This document shows positions 23,184-31,936 of a stretch of DNA of 64,000 bases, one piece after another. A program made the translations under genes and the position numbers. The stretch is from Desulforapulum autotrophicum HRM2 (lineage in GTDB: Bacteria; Desulfobacterota; Desulfobacteria; Desulfobacterales; Desulfobacteraceae): positions 4,658,001-4,722,000 of the forward strand of contig NC_012108.1 in the NCBI RefSeq assembly GCF_000020365.1, given 5' to 3'. The notes beneath the pieces were generated by a model that was given only the letters and a program-made list of their open reading frames with translations, was not told the DNA's origin and did not search any database. Every line of letters begins with the position of its first letter. Position 1 is the stretch's first letter.

Positions 23184-24446
23184 CTATCCGAGTTCCGGTA
23201 CCATGGTCTCATAGATATGGGCAAGTTCCCTTACCAGTTTTTTATTGTTAAAGTTCTTTTCAACCCTCGTTCTGGCCGCCGCTGTCACCCGTTGGCGAAG
23301 CGCCTGATCCGTCAACAGCCGTTCCATGGCACGGGACAGTCGTTCGGGATCCTTTGGCTCCACCATGAGCCCCGTCACCCCATCCTCAAGGAACTCGGGC
23401 AGCCCCGACACATTGGTTGCCACAACGGGAAGATTCATGGCCATGCTCTCTGCCATGACATTGGGAATCCCGTCCCTGTCACCGTTGGCTGCCACCTGGC
23501 ATCCCAGGACAAAGATATCTGATTGTGCATAGTAATCAATCACCTGCTCGTGGGTCATGGTGCCGCAGAGTGTGGTCCGGCCACCCAGATCAAGGGATTC
23601 TATCAAACCCACGATCTTGTCCCTGTCATCTCCCTCGCCGATCAGGGTATGCCTGAAATCAATTCCCCGGTCCCGCAAAAGGGCCAGGGCACGGTAAACC
23701 GTTTCCAGTCCTTTTTTTTCAGTGATCCTTGCCACAGTCAGTATCCGGTATGGGATAGAGGGAACTTTGGCTGTTCCCTGGGGCTTGAAATAGTCCAGGT
23801 TGATTCCATGGTAGACACAGAACAGGGGGGTGGCCGTACCCGGTGAAACCGTTGCAAGGTATTGTTCGTTGTAACGGGTGCAGGTCACCACAAAACGCGC
23901 CATGTCAATCTTCTCTGCAAGCTGGCGCCGGTCCGAGGTATAGATGTCCTTTGCATGGGCAAAAAAACTGAAGGGAAGCCCTGACAAAAGACTTGAAAAA
24001 AGGGCCACAGAAGTGGGGGAATGTGCAAAATGGGCATGGAAATGAACAATACCCTTTCCCGGCAGAAATTTATGGACCAGGACCCCCGCCTGGAGAAGGT
24101 GTTTCACCGTTGCCGACCGCCGGGTCCTGAACCATCGTTCAACCGCTTTTTTAAGGGCACCCATGTAGCGCTTTGGCCGTTTCAAGGCCAACAGCAGGTT
24201 ATGGTACAGGAGAATATGAAGGTTGGGCAGGATGGTTGAAGGCAAATAATCCACCCCGGCCCTGATTTTGCTCACGCTGGCATGGGTGAACAACTCCCTG
24301 GGATGGCGCATGGAAACAATGTGAATCTTGTACCCAAGGGATTCCAGAAGCAGGATCTCATTGGAAATAAACGTTTCAGATATCCTGGGATATCCCTTTA
24401 AAACCATGCAGAATGTGCCTGTTTTCCCGGTGTTCTCGTTTTTCAT
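23184..24446 (-). CDS. Glycosyltransferase family 4, first gene of the glycan operon
   Basis: 420 residues, GT4. The N-terminal region has 'GYPRISETFISNEILLLESLG', typical of the WsaF/ExpE7-like transferases of exopolysaccharide operons. 'HFHAHFAHSPTSVALFSS' is the second acceptor loop. The donor part is 'RDGIPNVMAESMAMNLPVVATNVSGLPEFLEDG', with the E-x7-E acids. The ATG at 24444-24446 is preceded by AGGAAAGGAAAAG and preferred to an in-frame start 42 bases earlier. It heads six genes with overlaps or short gaps ending at 18054. Confidence 0.9.
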   Translation of the reverse strand: MKNENTGKTGTFCMVLKGYPRISETFISNEILLLESLGYKIHIVSMRHPRELFTHASVSKIRAGVDYLPSTILPNLHILLYHNLLLALKRPKRYMGALKKAVERWFRTRRSATVKHLLQAGVLVHKFLPGKGIVHFHAHFAHSPTSVALFSSLLSGLPFSFFAHAKDIYTSDRRQLAEKIDMARFVVTCTRYNEQYLATVSPGTATPLFCVYHGINLDYFKPQGTAKVPSIPYRILTVARITEKKGLETVYRALALLRDRGIDFRHTLIGEGDDRDKIVGLIESLDLGGRTTLCGTMTHEQVIDYYAQSDIFVLGCQVAANGDRDGIPNVMAESMAMNLPVVATNVSGLPEFLEDGVTGLMVEPKDPERLSRAMERLLTDQALRQRVTAAARTRVEKNFNNKKLVRELAHIYETMVPELG

Positions 24447-24503
24447 CTTTTCCTTTCCTGAAAATCCATTTTCAAATCTATTCCTCAACTGGGTTTAAAG
24501 TTT

Positions 24504-24571
24504 TTCGACCTGTGCGGTTAACCTTTTTTTATACGGAAATAGTATAAATCCGACGAACCGCACAGGTCGAA
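24504..24571. terminator. 16-bp perfect inverted repeat between the cytochrome and glycan operon
   Basis: TTCGACCTGTGCGGTT (24504-24519) and AACCGCACAGGTCGAA (24556-24571) are exact inverse complements around a 36-base AT-rich centre. The position, 33 bases beyond the cytochrome stop and before the glycan operon, fits a terminator, but the large centre also fits an operator or recombination site. Confidence 0.55.
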
Positions 24572-24604
24572 GTTTTTCCGCTCCGCCGTTGGATACCGGT
24601 TCGC

Positions 24605-25987
24605 CTATTTGGCAAACCGGGCACCACCGCCGGCCGGATCCTGTTTATACCCCAGGGCCTTGAAATCCATCACCCCTGAAGGGCTGTGGCAATCCAGGCA
24701 GGACAGGGATTCCTCCTTGGGAACCACCCCATGGTTCAGACGCCAGTACATTGACGTCTCAGCAAAGTCAACTTTGCCGCTAAAGGGAAGCTTTGCAGCC
24801 TTCATACCCTTTTCTGCCGCCGATTTCCAGTCTCCCGTGGCAAAAAAACCGTCCTTGCCCGTTAAATGGGGAACAACAAGGGTTCGATTTTCAGGATCCA
24901 TAAGCTGCCGGCCCTTCATCATCTTGTAGGGGGTGATCTTTGCCAATGGGTCTTTGATGCTTCCCACCGGGGGATTAAGCGCAGTAACGCCGCTTGCAGT
25001 TATAACGTCTCCCTTGAGATACCTGCGGTGTTTCCCATTGTACCAGGCATAGGTGGGACGCAAAGCCTTCTCCTTTACAGTGATGCCCATTTTTCCCTGC
25101 ATCACTACCTTGTTTTCACTCTGTTCAAGGATCTTATTTTCCCCAACCCCTTTGGAGGGATCCCTGGATGTCAGTGTAAACTTTTTACGTGCAAAGGTGG
25201 GAATATGGCAGGTCTGACAGGCAATGGATTCACAGTGACGGTTCAGCTGGTTCAACAGCGGAGACACGTCATCATGGGGTGATTCATCATGGCAATCCGT
25301 GCATGACACACTGCCCTCACTCACGGCTGAGGTGGTGCTGCTGCCCGAGATCCGATGGTGATCTGTGGTGTGGCATTCCTGGCAGGAAAAATCCTCTCCT
25401 CCCATGTGGACATCAAAGGACCTTGAAGGATTGAGCAATTCACTGCTTAAATCCCCATGCTTGAAATTATCCCCACCACCACCATACCAGTGACAGGCAC
25501 CACAGTTACCCCGTCCAGGAGGGCCCACTTTTTGAGCAATCTCTGCCAGATCAATATCCTTGTCTGGATACCCACAAGTATTTTTCTTTTTGGAATAGCG
25601 GCCCGTGGTATCATGGCAAACCAGACAGTCCACATTGGCCATATCCGTAAAATCAAAAGTCTCATCCTTCCACCCGTAACCGGCATGACATTTGGTGCAC
25701 CCGCACCAATTAGATTCAATACCCACTCAGTAGTCGTTCATCAGATTTATCTTGCCAAGTTGTGCTCCTCGTTCACGGCCTTCTAAAAAAGCGGTTCCCC
25801 CCTTCCAGAGCCAGTGGGCCGTCTTGACAAAATCCTCGCCCTGGGCTGCATGGCATTCCAGGCATTGAAGAGTGATCTCCCGGGCACTGCCATGGGCCTT
25901 TTCCATCAAAATAGAATGATCTTCCATGGCATGGGACAAACCGCTGAACATGAAAAAAACAACTGCAAAACAAATTTTTCCAACCAT
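24605..25987 (-). CDS. Octaheme c-type cytochrome, tetrathionate reductase family, with selenocysteine (TGA at 25727-25729)
   Basis: 460 residues when the in-frame TGA is read as Sec87. A signal peptide (1-20, 'FMFSGLSHA') is followed by eight CxxCH motifs, the first four starting at C42, C97, C121 and C162. The 'CHAGYGWKD' and 'NFKHGDL' blocks (K176, the expected lysine ligand of the catalytic heme) mark the octaheme tetrathionate reductase family. Family members as I recall them have a conserved Cys about ten residues before the heme-2 motif (N-N-F-C); here the reading is N-D-Y-U. The hairpin at 25692-25709 lies at SECIS distance. Without recoding the gene would be split into a 96-codon piece and a leaderless piece with seven hemes. 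AAAGGAGGAA precedes the ATG at 25987. Periplasmic; likely reduces a sulfur oxyanion or nitrogen compound. Divergent activator and sigma-54 promoter nearby. Confidence 0.88.
25692..25709 (-). promoter_or_regulatory. Putative bacterial SECIS element of the octaheme cytochrome
   Basis: Perfect 7-bp stem TTGGTGC/GCACCAA with loop GGGT, starting 17 bases after the in-frame TGA; the loop is 25-28 bases from it. A short stem with a G-initial loop at 16-37 bases is what SelB hairpins in bacteria look like. It lies within codons just upstream of the second heme motif. Confidence 0.75.
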
Positions 25988-26097
25988 TATTCCTCCTTTA
26001 AAACCGTTCCAGGACATTTCAATGGGATTTACCGACCCGATTTAAAAACAGCATCCGTTAAATTATGATCATAAACCAATAACAGATTAGCACAATA

Positions 26098-26112
26098 GCA
26101 GAACCCGTGCCA
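26098..26112 (-). promoter_or_regulatory. Sigma-54 promoter of the octaheme cytochrome gene
   Basis: On the minus strand: TGGCACGGGTTCTGC, one mismatch to TGGCACGNNNNTTGC with exact GG-GC spacing. The start site would be near 26086, about 100 bases before the ATG at 25987. Confidence 0.75.
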
Positions 26113-26226
26113 TTTGCAATTTTTTTTAACAAAAAACAACCCTGTTCCATGCAGGCCCGGGTTTAAACCTGATTTAAAAAAAATCCTACACACAAAAAAT
26201 GACCTGGCCAGGGAAGCTTCGCCCAT

Positions 26227-26385
26227 GGGGTAACGTTAAAACAGCCCAAAGGTAACGCACAACCATTGTTCCGCCCCTGCCCGAATCCGGATGAAACAGA
26301 AAAATAATTCCTTGCAGTTGTTGAATCAAAGGTCATAAAGGTCCATTGACAGCGGGTAAAAAAATTGACAACAGGGGTAACGTTA
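26227..26385. promoter_or_regulatory. Putative enhancer sites: repeated GGGGTAACGTTA
   Basis: The 12-base word GGGGTAACGTTA occurs at 26227-26238 and 26374-26385, containing the palindrome TAACGTTA, and GGTAACGC lies at 26251-26258. They are 115-275 bases upstream of the sigma-54 promoter and in front of the divergent activator gene, so they may serve both as enhancers for the cytochrome and as an autoregulatory site. Confidence 0.5.
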
Positions 26386-26440
26386 TCATAGGATAAAAAT
26401 TATCGTTATCGAATTTTATTCCATGTACCCAAGGAGCGCC

Positions 26441-27826
26441 ATGAAAAAACAACATCTGTGGGATGCTGGATTTTTAAACCAGATCATTGACACCATGGCC
26501 AACGGACTGTTTACCATGAACCTATCCGGCGAAATCACCTCATGGAACAAGGCAATGGAAGGCATCAGCGGCTATACGAGCCGTGAGGCCCTGGGAAAAA
26601 CCTGCAGCCTTCTCCAGTGCAGCCGCTGTTTTGGGAAAAAATGCCCGGCAAACATCAACTACTGCGGGGTGCTTGAAAAACGAAACACAGGTCCCAAGGA
26701 GTGCCTGGTCAAGCATAAAAACGGTCATCTAATCTCTGTCATAAAAACAGCACGGGCAATCAAAGACAAGGAGGGGATAGTTGTCGGAGTGGTGGAAAGC
26801 CTGGCCGACCTGACTGAACTCAACACCATTCGCAAAAAAATAGCCGAGGCAGAACGCCGGCTTGGGGAAACATTCCGCCTGGGAAACATCATCGGCAAAA
26901 GTGCCCGGATGCAGGAAGTTTTCAAGGCCATCCAGATGGCATCTGAAAGCAGGGCAAACATCCTGATCCAGGGAGAGAGTGGCACCGGAAAAGAACTTGT
27001 TGCCATGGCCATCCACTACAATGGTTTCAACGCCGACGCCCCCCTTGTAACGGTGAACTGCAGCGCCCTGTCTGAAACCCTGCTTGAAAGCGAATTATTT
27101 GGACACAGCAAAGGAGCCTTTACCGGTGCCCACAAGGATCGCATGGGCAGGTTTGAACAGGCCCACCACGGCACCATTTTTCTGGATGAAATTGGAGAGC
27201 TGACCCCCTACATCCAGGTAAAACTTCTACGGGTGATCCAGGAGCGGGAAATAGAACGGGTGGGCGAATCCAAGCAGAGAAAAATTGATATCCGGATCAT
27301 TGCAGCCACCCACCAGAACCTGGTGGATCTGACCAACATGGGAAAGTTCAGGGAAGACCTGTTTTATCGGCTTAAGGTATTTCCCATAACCATCCCCCCC
27401 CTTCGGGAACGGCGGGAAGATATTCCCCTCCTGGTTAGCCACTTCATTGACAAGGGTAACAAAAGGGAAAAAAGAAAGATCAAAAAAATCAGTCAGGAAG
27501 GCTTGCGCGCCCTCCTGGAATACCCCTGGCCCGGGAATGTAAGGGAGCTTGAGAATGCCATTGAACACGCCTTTGTCCTCTGCCGGGCCGACCAGATAGA
27601 TCTCAGGGACCTTCCCGTTGAAATCAGAAACCATACCCACCAGACGGTTGAAACCACCCCTAGGACAAACCCAGCCAGAAACCTTACCCGGGAGGCCCTG
27701 CTGGAACTGTTAAACCAGTGCGACTGGAACAAAGCCGAGGTGGCAAGGCGCATGGGAAAAAGCAGAACTGCCATCTGGAAATACATGAAAAAATGGGAGA
27801 TACCATTAAAAGGAGAAAACAAATGA
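26441..27826 (+). CDS. Sigma-54-dependent activator with Cys-rich PAS domain
   Basis: 461 residues. A PAS domain (about 10-125) holds a cysteine cluster C55, C60, C63, C68, C75, C88. The AAA+ domain follows, with Walker A GESGTGKE (178-185) and the sigma-54 contact loop GAFTGA (225-230), and a Fis-type helix-turn-helix is at the C-terminus ('[23 protein letters not shown]'). No receiver domain, so the signal is sensed directly, probably by the PAS cysteines through a metal, Fe-S cluster or redox change. The ATG at 26441 has AAGGAG; an ATG 18 bases earlier overlaps it. Divergent from the sigma-54 promoter of the octaheme cytochrome, which it most likely controls. Its stop overlaps the next start. 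Confidence 0.92.
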   Translation: MKKQHLWDAGFLNQIIDTMANGLFTMNLSGEITSWNKAMEGISGYTSREALGKTCSLLQCSRCFGKKCPANINYCGVLEKRNTGPKECLVKHKNGHLISVIKTARAIKDKEGIVVGVVESLADLTELNTIRKKIAEAERRLGETFRLGNIIGKSARMQEVFKAIQMASESRANILIQGESGTGKELVAMAIHYNGFNADAPLVTVNCSALSETLLESELFGHSKGAFTGAHKDRMGRFEQAHHGTIFLDEIGELTPYIQVKLLRVIQEREIERVGESKQRKIDIRIIAATHQNLVDLTNMGKFREDLFYRLKVFPITIPPLRERREDIPLLVSHFIDKGNKREKRKIKKISQEGLRALLEYPWPGNVRELENAIEHAFVLCRADQIDLRDLPVEIRNHTHQTVETTPRTNPARNLTREALLELLNQCDWNKAEVARRMGKSRTAIWKYMKKWEIPLKGENK

Positions 27827-28977
27827 CGGCAACCGTCTATTTTACCGACTTCAAGGCAAACTCAAGGGAAAATCTTTTGGAAAAACTGGCAAGGCTCATG
27901 GCCACAGCCGGCCTTGATGGCATCCTTGACAAAAATGACCTCACCGCCGTAAAGCTCCACTTTGGAGAGATGGGCAACACGGCCTTTATCCGCCCGCCAT
28001 TCGTCCGGCGAATCGCCAGAGCCATCAGAGAAAGGGGGGCTATTCCCTTTCTTACAGACGCCAACACCCTCTATGCCGGCACCCGGAGCGACTCGGTCTC
28101 CCATATCACAACGGCCATTGCCAATGGGTTCAGCTATTCTAGCATGGACAGCACCCCCATTATCATTGCCGACGGACTCAGGGGAAAAAGTGAAACCAGC
28201 GTCCAGGTGGGCTTAAAGCACTGCAGCGAGGTCCACATCGGCAAAGAGATCGTTGCGGCCGATGCCCTTGTTTCCGTTGCCCATTTCAAGGGCCATGAGC
28301 TTTCAGGCTTTGGCGGCACCCTCAAAAACCTGGGCATGGGCTGCGCCTCAAGAAAAGGCAAACTTGACCAGCATTCAACGGTAAGCCCAAAAATCAAGCG
28401 AAAGACGTGCATTGGATGCGGCGCCTGTGTCGACAACTGCCCGGTCAAAGCCATCACCCTGGAAGACGATAAGGCGACCATCAACCCGGAGGTGTGTATC
28501 GGGTGCGGCGAATGCATCATCCGCTGCCCCACGGGTTCGGTGAACATACGTTGGAACCAGACCATCCCGGTGTTCCTTGAAAAAATGATGGAGTATACCA
28601 AGGGCGTTATTTCGGGCAAAGAGGACAAGACGCTGTTTATCAACTTTATCACAGACATCTCGCCGGCCTGCGACTGCCTGCCCTACAACGACGCCCCCAT
28701 TGTCAGGGACATCGGCATTGTCGCCTCCACTGACCCCGTTGCCATTGACCAGGCATCCGTGGATCTTGTCAATCAGCAGCAGGCATTCGCCAACACCCGC
28801 CTCAAACACAACCGGGAACCTGGCGAAGACAAATTCCGGGGGTTATATCCCGATGTGGACTGGGAGATCCAGCTCGACTACGCCGAGACCATCGGCCTTG
28901 GCACAAGGACCTATGAACTTGTGAAACTAAAATCTTTGACCTGGAAAAAAGAAGTTCCCGAAAATCAAGGACATTGA
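27823..28977 (+). CDS. DUF362 protein with two [4Fe-4S] ferredoxin motifs
   Basis: 384 residues. The DUF362 part carries 'VKLHFGEMGNTAFIRPPFVR', 'VSVAHFKGHELSGFGGTLKNLGMG' and the late 'STDPVAIDQASVDLVNQ'. In the middle a 2[4Fe-4S] ferredoxin unit is inserted: CIGCGACVDNCP and CIGCGECIIRCP, each CX2CX2CX3C-P. The ATG lies in the ATGA overlap with the activator gene, with AAAGGAG upstream, so it is made together with the activator. The function of the family is not established; a cytoplasmic electron carrier or reductase role is inferred. It could link the regulator to cellular redox state. Confidence 0.88.
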   Translation: MTATVYFTDFKANSRENLLEKLARLMATAGLDGILDKNDLTAVKLHFGEMGNTAFIRPPFVRRIARAIRERGAIPFLTDANTLYAGTRSDSVSHITTAIANGFSYSSMDSTPIIIADGLRGKSETSVQVGLKHCSEVHIGKEIVAADALVSVAHFKGHELSGFGGTLKNLGMGCASRKGKLDQHSTVSPKIKRKTCIGCGACVDNCPVKAITLEDDKATINPEVCIGCGECIIRCPTGSVNIRWNQTIPVFLEKMMEYTKGVISGKEDKTLFINFITDISPACDCLPYNDAPIVRDIGIVASTDPVAIDQASVDLVNQQQAFANTRLKHNREPGEDKFRGLYPDVDWEIQLDYAETIGLGTRTYELVKLKSLTWKKEVPENQGH

Positions 28978-29020
28978 TGGACCAGGTATCTGCCTGGGAA
29001 AGATGCAACCATAATGAAAA

Positions 29021-29854
29021 TTACTGGTCTTTTGTCGGTGCAAAGCCCTTAACCGGGGTCCTGAATCTGCCAGGGATTGGAAATATCCTCGGCACATTGC
29101 CCAGGGGGTTGAGATCCACCAGAAACGGGCACCCAAAGATTTCCTCCAGGATCGACGGATCCAGAACCTTGCCGGGTGCTCCCTTTTTGACCACCCTTCC
29201 CCCGGCCAGCAGGACCATATGATCCGAATACATGGCAGCCAGGTTGATGTCGTGGGAGACCATGACAATGGTGATTCCCGTCTCCCGCTTGAGTTGATCC
29301 ATGAGATCCATGAGCATTACCTGGTGGGCAAGGTCAAGGGCTGAGGCGGGTTCGTCCAGGAGCATAATCTCAGGATCCTGGCAGATGGCCCGGGCGATGA
29401 ACACCCGCTGACGCTCACCACCGCTGATCTGATCAAGGGTCCTCTGGCCCAGGTGATCCACATTGGTGAACCCCATGGCCTGGTGTGCTGCATCATAATC
29501 CTGCCGGGTATTCATACCTAGTATGCCCTGGTGGGGCGAACGACCGAGCAGTACCAGCTCCTCCACGGTAAAGGGAAATGACTGGGACACGGTCTGGGGC
29601 ACATAGGCAATTTTTCTGGCAAGGCCACGCCCCGAGTAAGTTTTCAATGATCGGTCAGCAATTTTAATCTCGCCCTTACCATGGGTTAAAACCCCTGAGA
29701 CAAGGCGCATGAGGGTGGATTTACCCGACCCGTTGGGCCCGATAATGGTAAAGAAGGCACCCCTTTCCACGTCAAACGACAAATCCTCAAGCACTTTGAC
29801 CTTTCCATAGGCGTGGGAGAGGTGTCGAATGGATAAGGCGGGCCCCCGGGTCAA
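29021..29854 (-). CDS. btuD: ABC transporter ATPase, cobalamin/Fe-siderophore type (BtuD-like)
   Basis: 277 residues with 'IGPNGSGKSTLMRLVSG' (Walker A), 'VPQTVSQSFPFTVEELVLLGR' (Q-loop and the FecE/BtuD-type pattern), 'QISGGERQRVFIARAI' (signature) and 'MLLDEPASALD' (Walker B). The start is most likely TTG at 29854: it overlaps the TGA stop of the permease gene as TTGA and has GAGGGG in front; no ATG exists near that point. Together with the two upstream genes it forms a complete importer. B12 or an iron chelate are both possible substrates; gene symbol by family. Confidence 0.87.
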   Translation of the reverse strand: MTRGPALSIRHLSHAYGKVKVLEDLSFDVERGAFFTIIGPNGSGKSTLMRLVSGVLTHGKGEIKIADRSLKTYSGRGLARKIAYVPQTVSQSFPFTVEELVLLGRSPHQGILGMNTRQDYDAAHQAMGFTNVDHLGQRTLDQISGGERQRVFIARAICQDPEIMLLDEPASALDLAHQVMLMDLMDQLKRETGITIVMVSHDINLAAMYSDHMVLLAGGRVVKKGAPGKVLDPSILEEIFGCPFLVDLNPLGNVPRIFPIPGRFRTPVKGFAPTKDQ

Positions 29855-30873
29855 TTTTTTCCCCTCTTGAGAAGCATGATAAAAAGCGGCGCCCCGATCA
29901 TTGCCGTGATTACCCCAACTGGAATCTCTCCCTGGCGGGGAATCCACCGTGCCAGAAGATCACACATCACCATATAGGAACCACCTCCGAGGATGCAGGC
30001 GGGCACCAGAACCCTGTGGTCCGGTCCCAGGGCAAGGCGGAAAATGTGGGGAACCACAAGGCCCACAAACCCCATAAGACCGCAGTGACAGACGGTGGCA
30101 CTCACCATGAACGAGGATGTAACAAGCAGCACCCCTGTGACAGTACCCACATTGACCCCCATGGAGTGGGCCATCTCCCTGCCCATGAGCAGAAGATTCA
30201 TGGCATGGGAAAGAACAAAAATAACAGCAAAGCAGGGAACAATACAGAGTGCAAGAATGGCGGCCTGGTCAAGATCAGACGAGGAAAGATCCCCCATGAG
30301 CCAGAACATGATGCTGTGGATCTTGTTGTTCTGGGTCAGAGAGATGAGAAACATGATCACAGCCGAGCAAAAGGCATTGACGACCACCCCGGAAAGCAGC
30401 ATGGAATCCTTTTTCAACGAGGCATTGCCCGTTGACATGATGACCACCAGTACCAGGGTAACCATGGCCCCGGCAAAGGCGGTGATGCCGACGCCGGGGA
30501 ACCTTGAAAGACCGAGGATGATGCCGATAATGGCCCCAATGGCTGAACCGCCTGAAATGCCTAGGATGTAAGGCTCAGCCAGGGGATTTCTTAACAGAGC
30601 CTGGAACACCAGCCCCCCGGTTGAAAGAACAGCACCTGCCATCATGGCCATGAGGACCCTTGGGAACCGGATGCGCCAGATGATGGCGGCCATGGTTGAA
30701 TCACCGGAATCCCCTGAAAAGATCAGGTTCCAGACACCTGTCAGATCCCGGGACGTGGATCCAATGCCAAGGCCAAGAAACATGGAGGCGGCAAGAAACA
30801 CGACCAGCACCAGGCAGACCCAGAAGATACGCAGGACAATGGATTTTTCCGTGGATGGATCCCTCATTTCCAT
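29851..30873 (-). CDS. btuC: FecCD-family ABC permease (BtuC-like)
   Basis: 340 residues, about ten membrane helices. The family blocks 'RIRFPRVLMAMMAGAVLSTGGLVFQALLRNPLAEPYILGISGG' and 'MGFVGLVVPHIFRL' are intact. It couples the ATPase downstream (TTGA overlap) and the binding protein upstream (one-base gap). The protein starts MEMRDPSTEK; a second ATG two codons later would also do. Confidence 0.92.
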   Translation of the reverse strand: MEMRDPSTEKSIVLRIFWVCLVLVVFLAASMFLGLGIGSTSRDLTGVWNLIFSGDSGDSTMAAIIWRIRFPRVLMAMMAGAVLSTGGLVFQALLRNPLAEPYILGISGGSAIGAIIGIILGLSRFPGVGITAFAGAMVTLVLVVIMSTGNASLKKDSMLLSGVVVNAFCSAVIMFLISLTQNNKIHSIMFWLMGDLSSSDLDQAAILALCIVPCFAVIFVLSHAMNLLLMGREMAHSMGVNVGTVTGVLLVTSSFMVSATVCHCGLMGFVGLVVPHIFRLALGPDHRVLVPACILGGGSYMVMCDLLARWIPRQGEIPVGVITAMIGAPLFIMLLKRGKN

Positions 30874-30874
30874 C

Positions 30875-31789
30875 CTAAAAAAGCTCCGGATGGATCAGCC
30901 GGACCAATAGTTCAAGCCCCTCGACCATCCTTGGTGTGGGCCTATCAAGGAGATTAGAATCCACGATGTGCACCTGGTTGTTCTTGACTGCAGGAAGACC
31001 AGACCAGCTCTCCCACTCTTTTTTTACCCGTTCAAACACTTCGGCCCTTGCCATGGAGGTAATGATAATAATATCCGGGGCAAGACCAAGAAACTGCTCC
31101 CGTGAGAACCTGGGATAGGCAACAGCGGCAGCGGCAAGGTTAATCCCGCCTGCCCGCTCAATGAGCCCGTGGATAAAGGTATCCCGGCCGGCAGAAACAA
31201 TGGGGGAAATCCCGATCTGAAAAAACACCCTTGGCCTGACCGTTGTGGTTGCCACAAGGGCCTCTACCCGTCTGACCCTTGTCTCCATGTCATTGACCAC
31301 TTGGGCAGCACGGGTCTCGGCATTCAAAAGCGAACCAATCAATGTCACCGTCGTGATAACAGAATCAAGGTCAACCGGGTTAACGGCATAAACGGGAATA
31401 CCGAGGTCCGAAAGCCTGTCCGCCGTCTGCTTGGGATTTCCATCTTTAACGGCAATGCAAAGATCCGGCTCCAGAGCCACGATCTTTTCAAGGTCCAGGT
31501 GGACATAGGAACCAACCCTTGGAATCCTCCTTGCAGATTCGGGATAGTCACTGTAAACGGTTGCCCCTTTAAGGCACTCTCCACGATCAATGGCAAATAC
31601 GATCTCGGTAATACTCGGGGCAAGGGAGATGACCCGTTCAGGGTGAGCAGGAAAGGTAACCGTTCTACCCACCTGGTCCACGGCCGTTCGGGTATCCGTA
31701 CAAGCGCCGGAGGGGGGATTAAACAGCATTATCCCAACCGCCACAACCAGCCCAACCCACCATCCGACTTCACATGGGGCGGATTTCAA
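30875..31789 (-). CDS. btuF: Periplasmic substrate-binding protein, cobalamin/siderophore type (BtuF-like)
   Basis: 304 residues. A hydrophobic segment 11-24 with a following Ser-Gly-Ala serves as signal, then 'VTFPAHPERVISLAPSITEIVFAI' as in BtuF-like proteins, 'GSYVHLDLEKIVALEPDLCIA' and 'IPVYAVNPVDLDSVI'. The start is odd: the frame opens with TTG at 31789, which overlaps the TGA of a 12-codon ORF starting at ATG 31825. That small ORF, and not the TTG, has the good AGGAGCG ribosome site. Either a leader peptide couples translation or a frameshift joins them. No B12 riboswitch box was recognised upstream, so substrate assignment rests on family only. Confidence 0.85.
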   Translation of the reverse strand: MKSAPCEVGWWVGLVVAVGIMLFNPPSGACTDTRTAVDQVGRTVTFPAHPERVISLAPSITEIVFAIDRGECLKGATVYSDYPESARRIPRVGSYVHLDLEKIVALEPDLCIAVKDGNPKQTADRLSDLGIPVYAVNPVDLDSVITTVTLIGSLLNAETRAAQVVNDMETRVRRVEALVATTTVRPRVFFQIGISPIVSAGRDTFIHGLIERAGGINLAAAAVAYPRFSREQFLGLAPDIIIITSMARAEVFERVKKEWESWSGLPAVKNNQVHIVDSNLLDRPTPRMVEGLELLVRLIHPELF

Positions 31790-31825
31790 GTGGGCACACC
31801 TGTTTCAACTGTTGCGGTTTTCATG
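31787..31825 (-). CDS. Possible 12-codon leader ORF upstream of btuF-like gene
   Basis: ATG at 31825, AGGAGCG seven bases upstream, codes MKTATVETGVPT and stops in TGA overlapping the TTG start of the binding-protein gene. It may be a coupling leader, or the true N-terminus separated by a one-base frameshift (natural or sequencing). Confidence 0.4.
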
Positions 31826-31936
31826 ATAACGCTCCTAAAGATCCTCTCCATGGGAAACAATTTCCTGTTATGGCAGACAAAAATCTCTGTTTAACATTTT
31901 TTTACAATTTCTGAAATAGAAAGAGCACCCATGCAC

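Noticed and set aside
31787-31825. The TGA before the btuF-like gene as a selenocysteine codon
   Set aside because: The frame after it does not continue into the family sequence; the gene uses another frame, so this is a leader or frameshift, not Sec.
31790-31936. Cobalamin riboswitch upstream of the BtuFCD-like genes
   Set aside because: No B12 box or the expected length of leader; the space is short and AT-rich.
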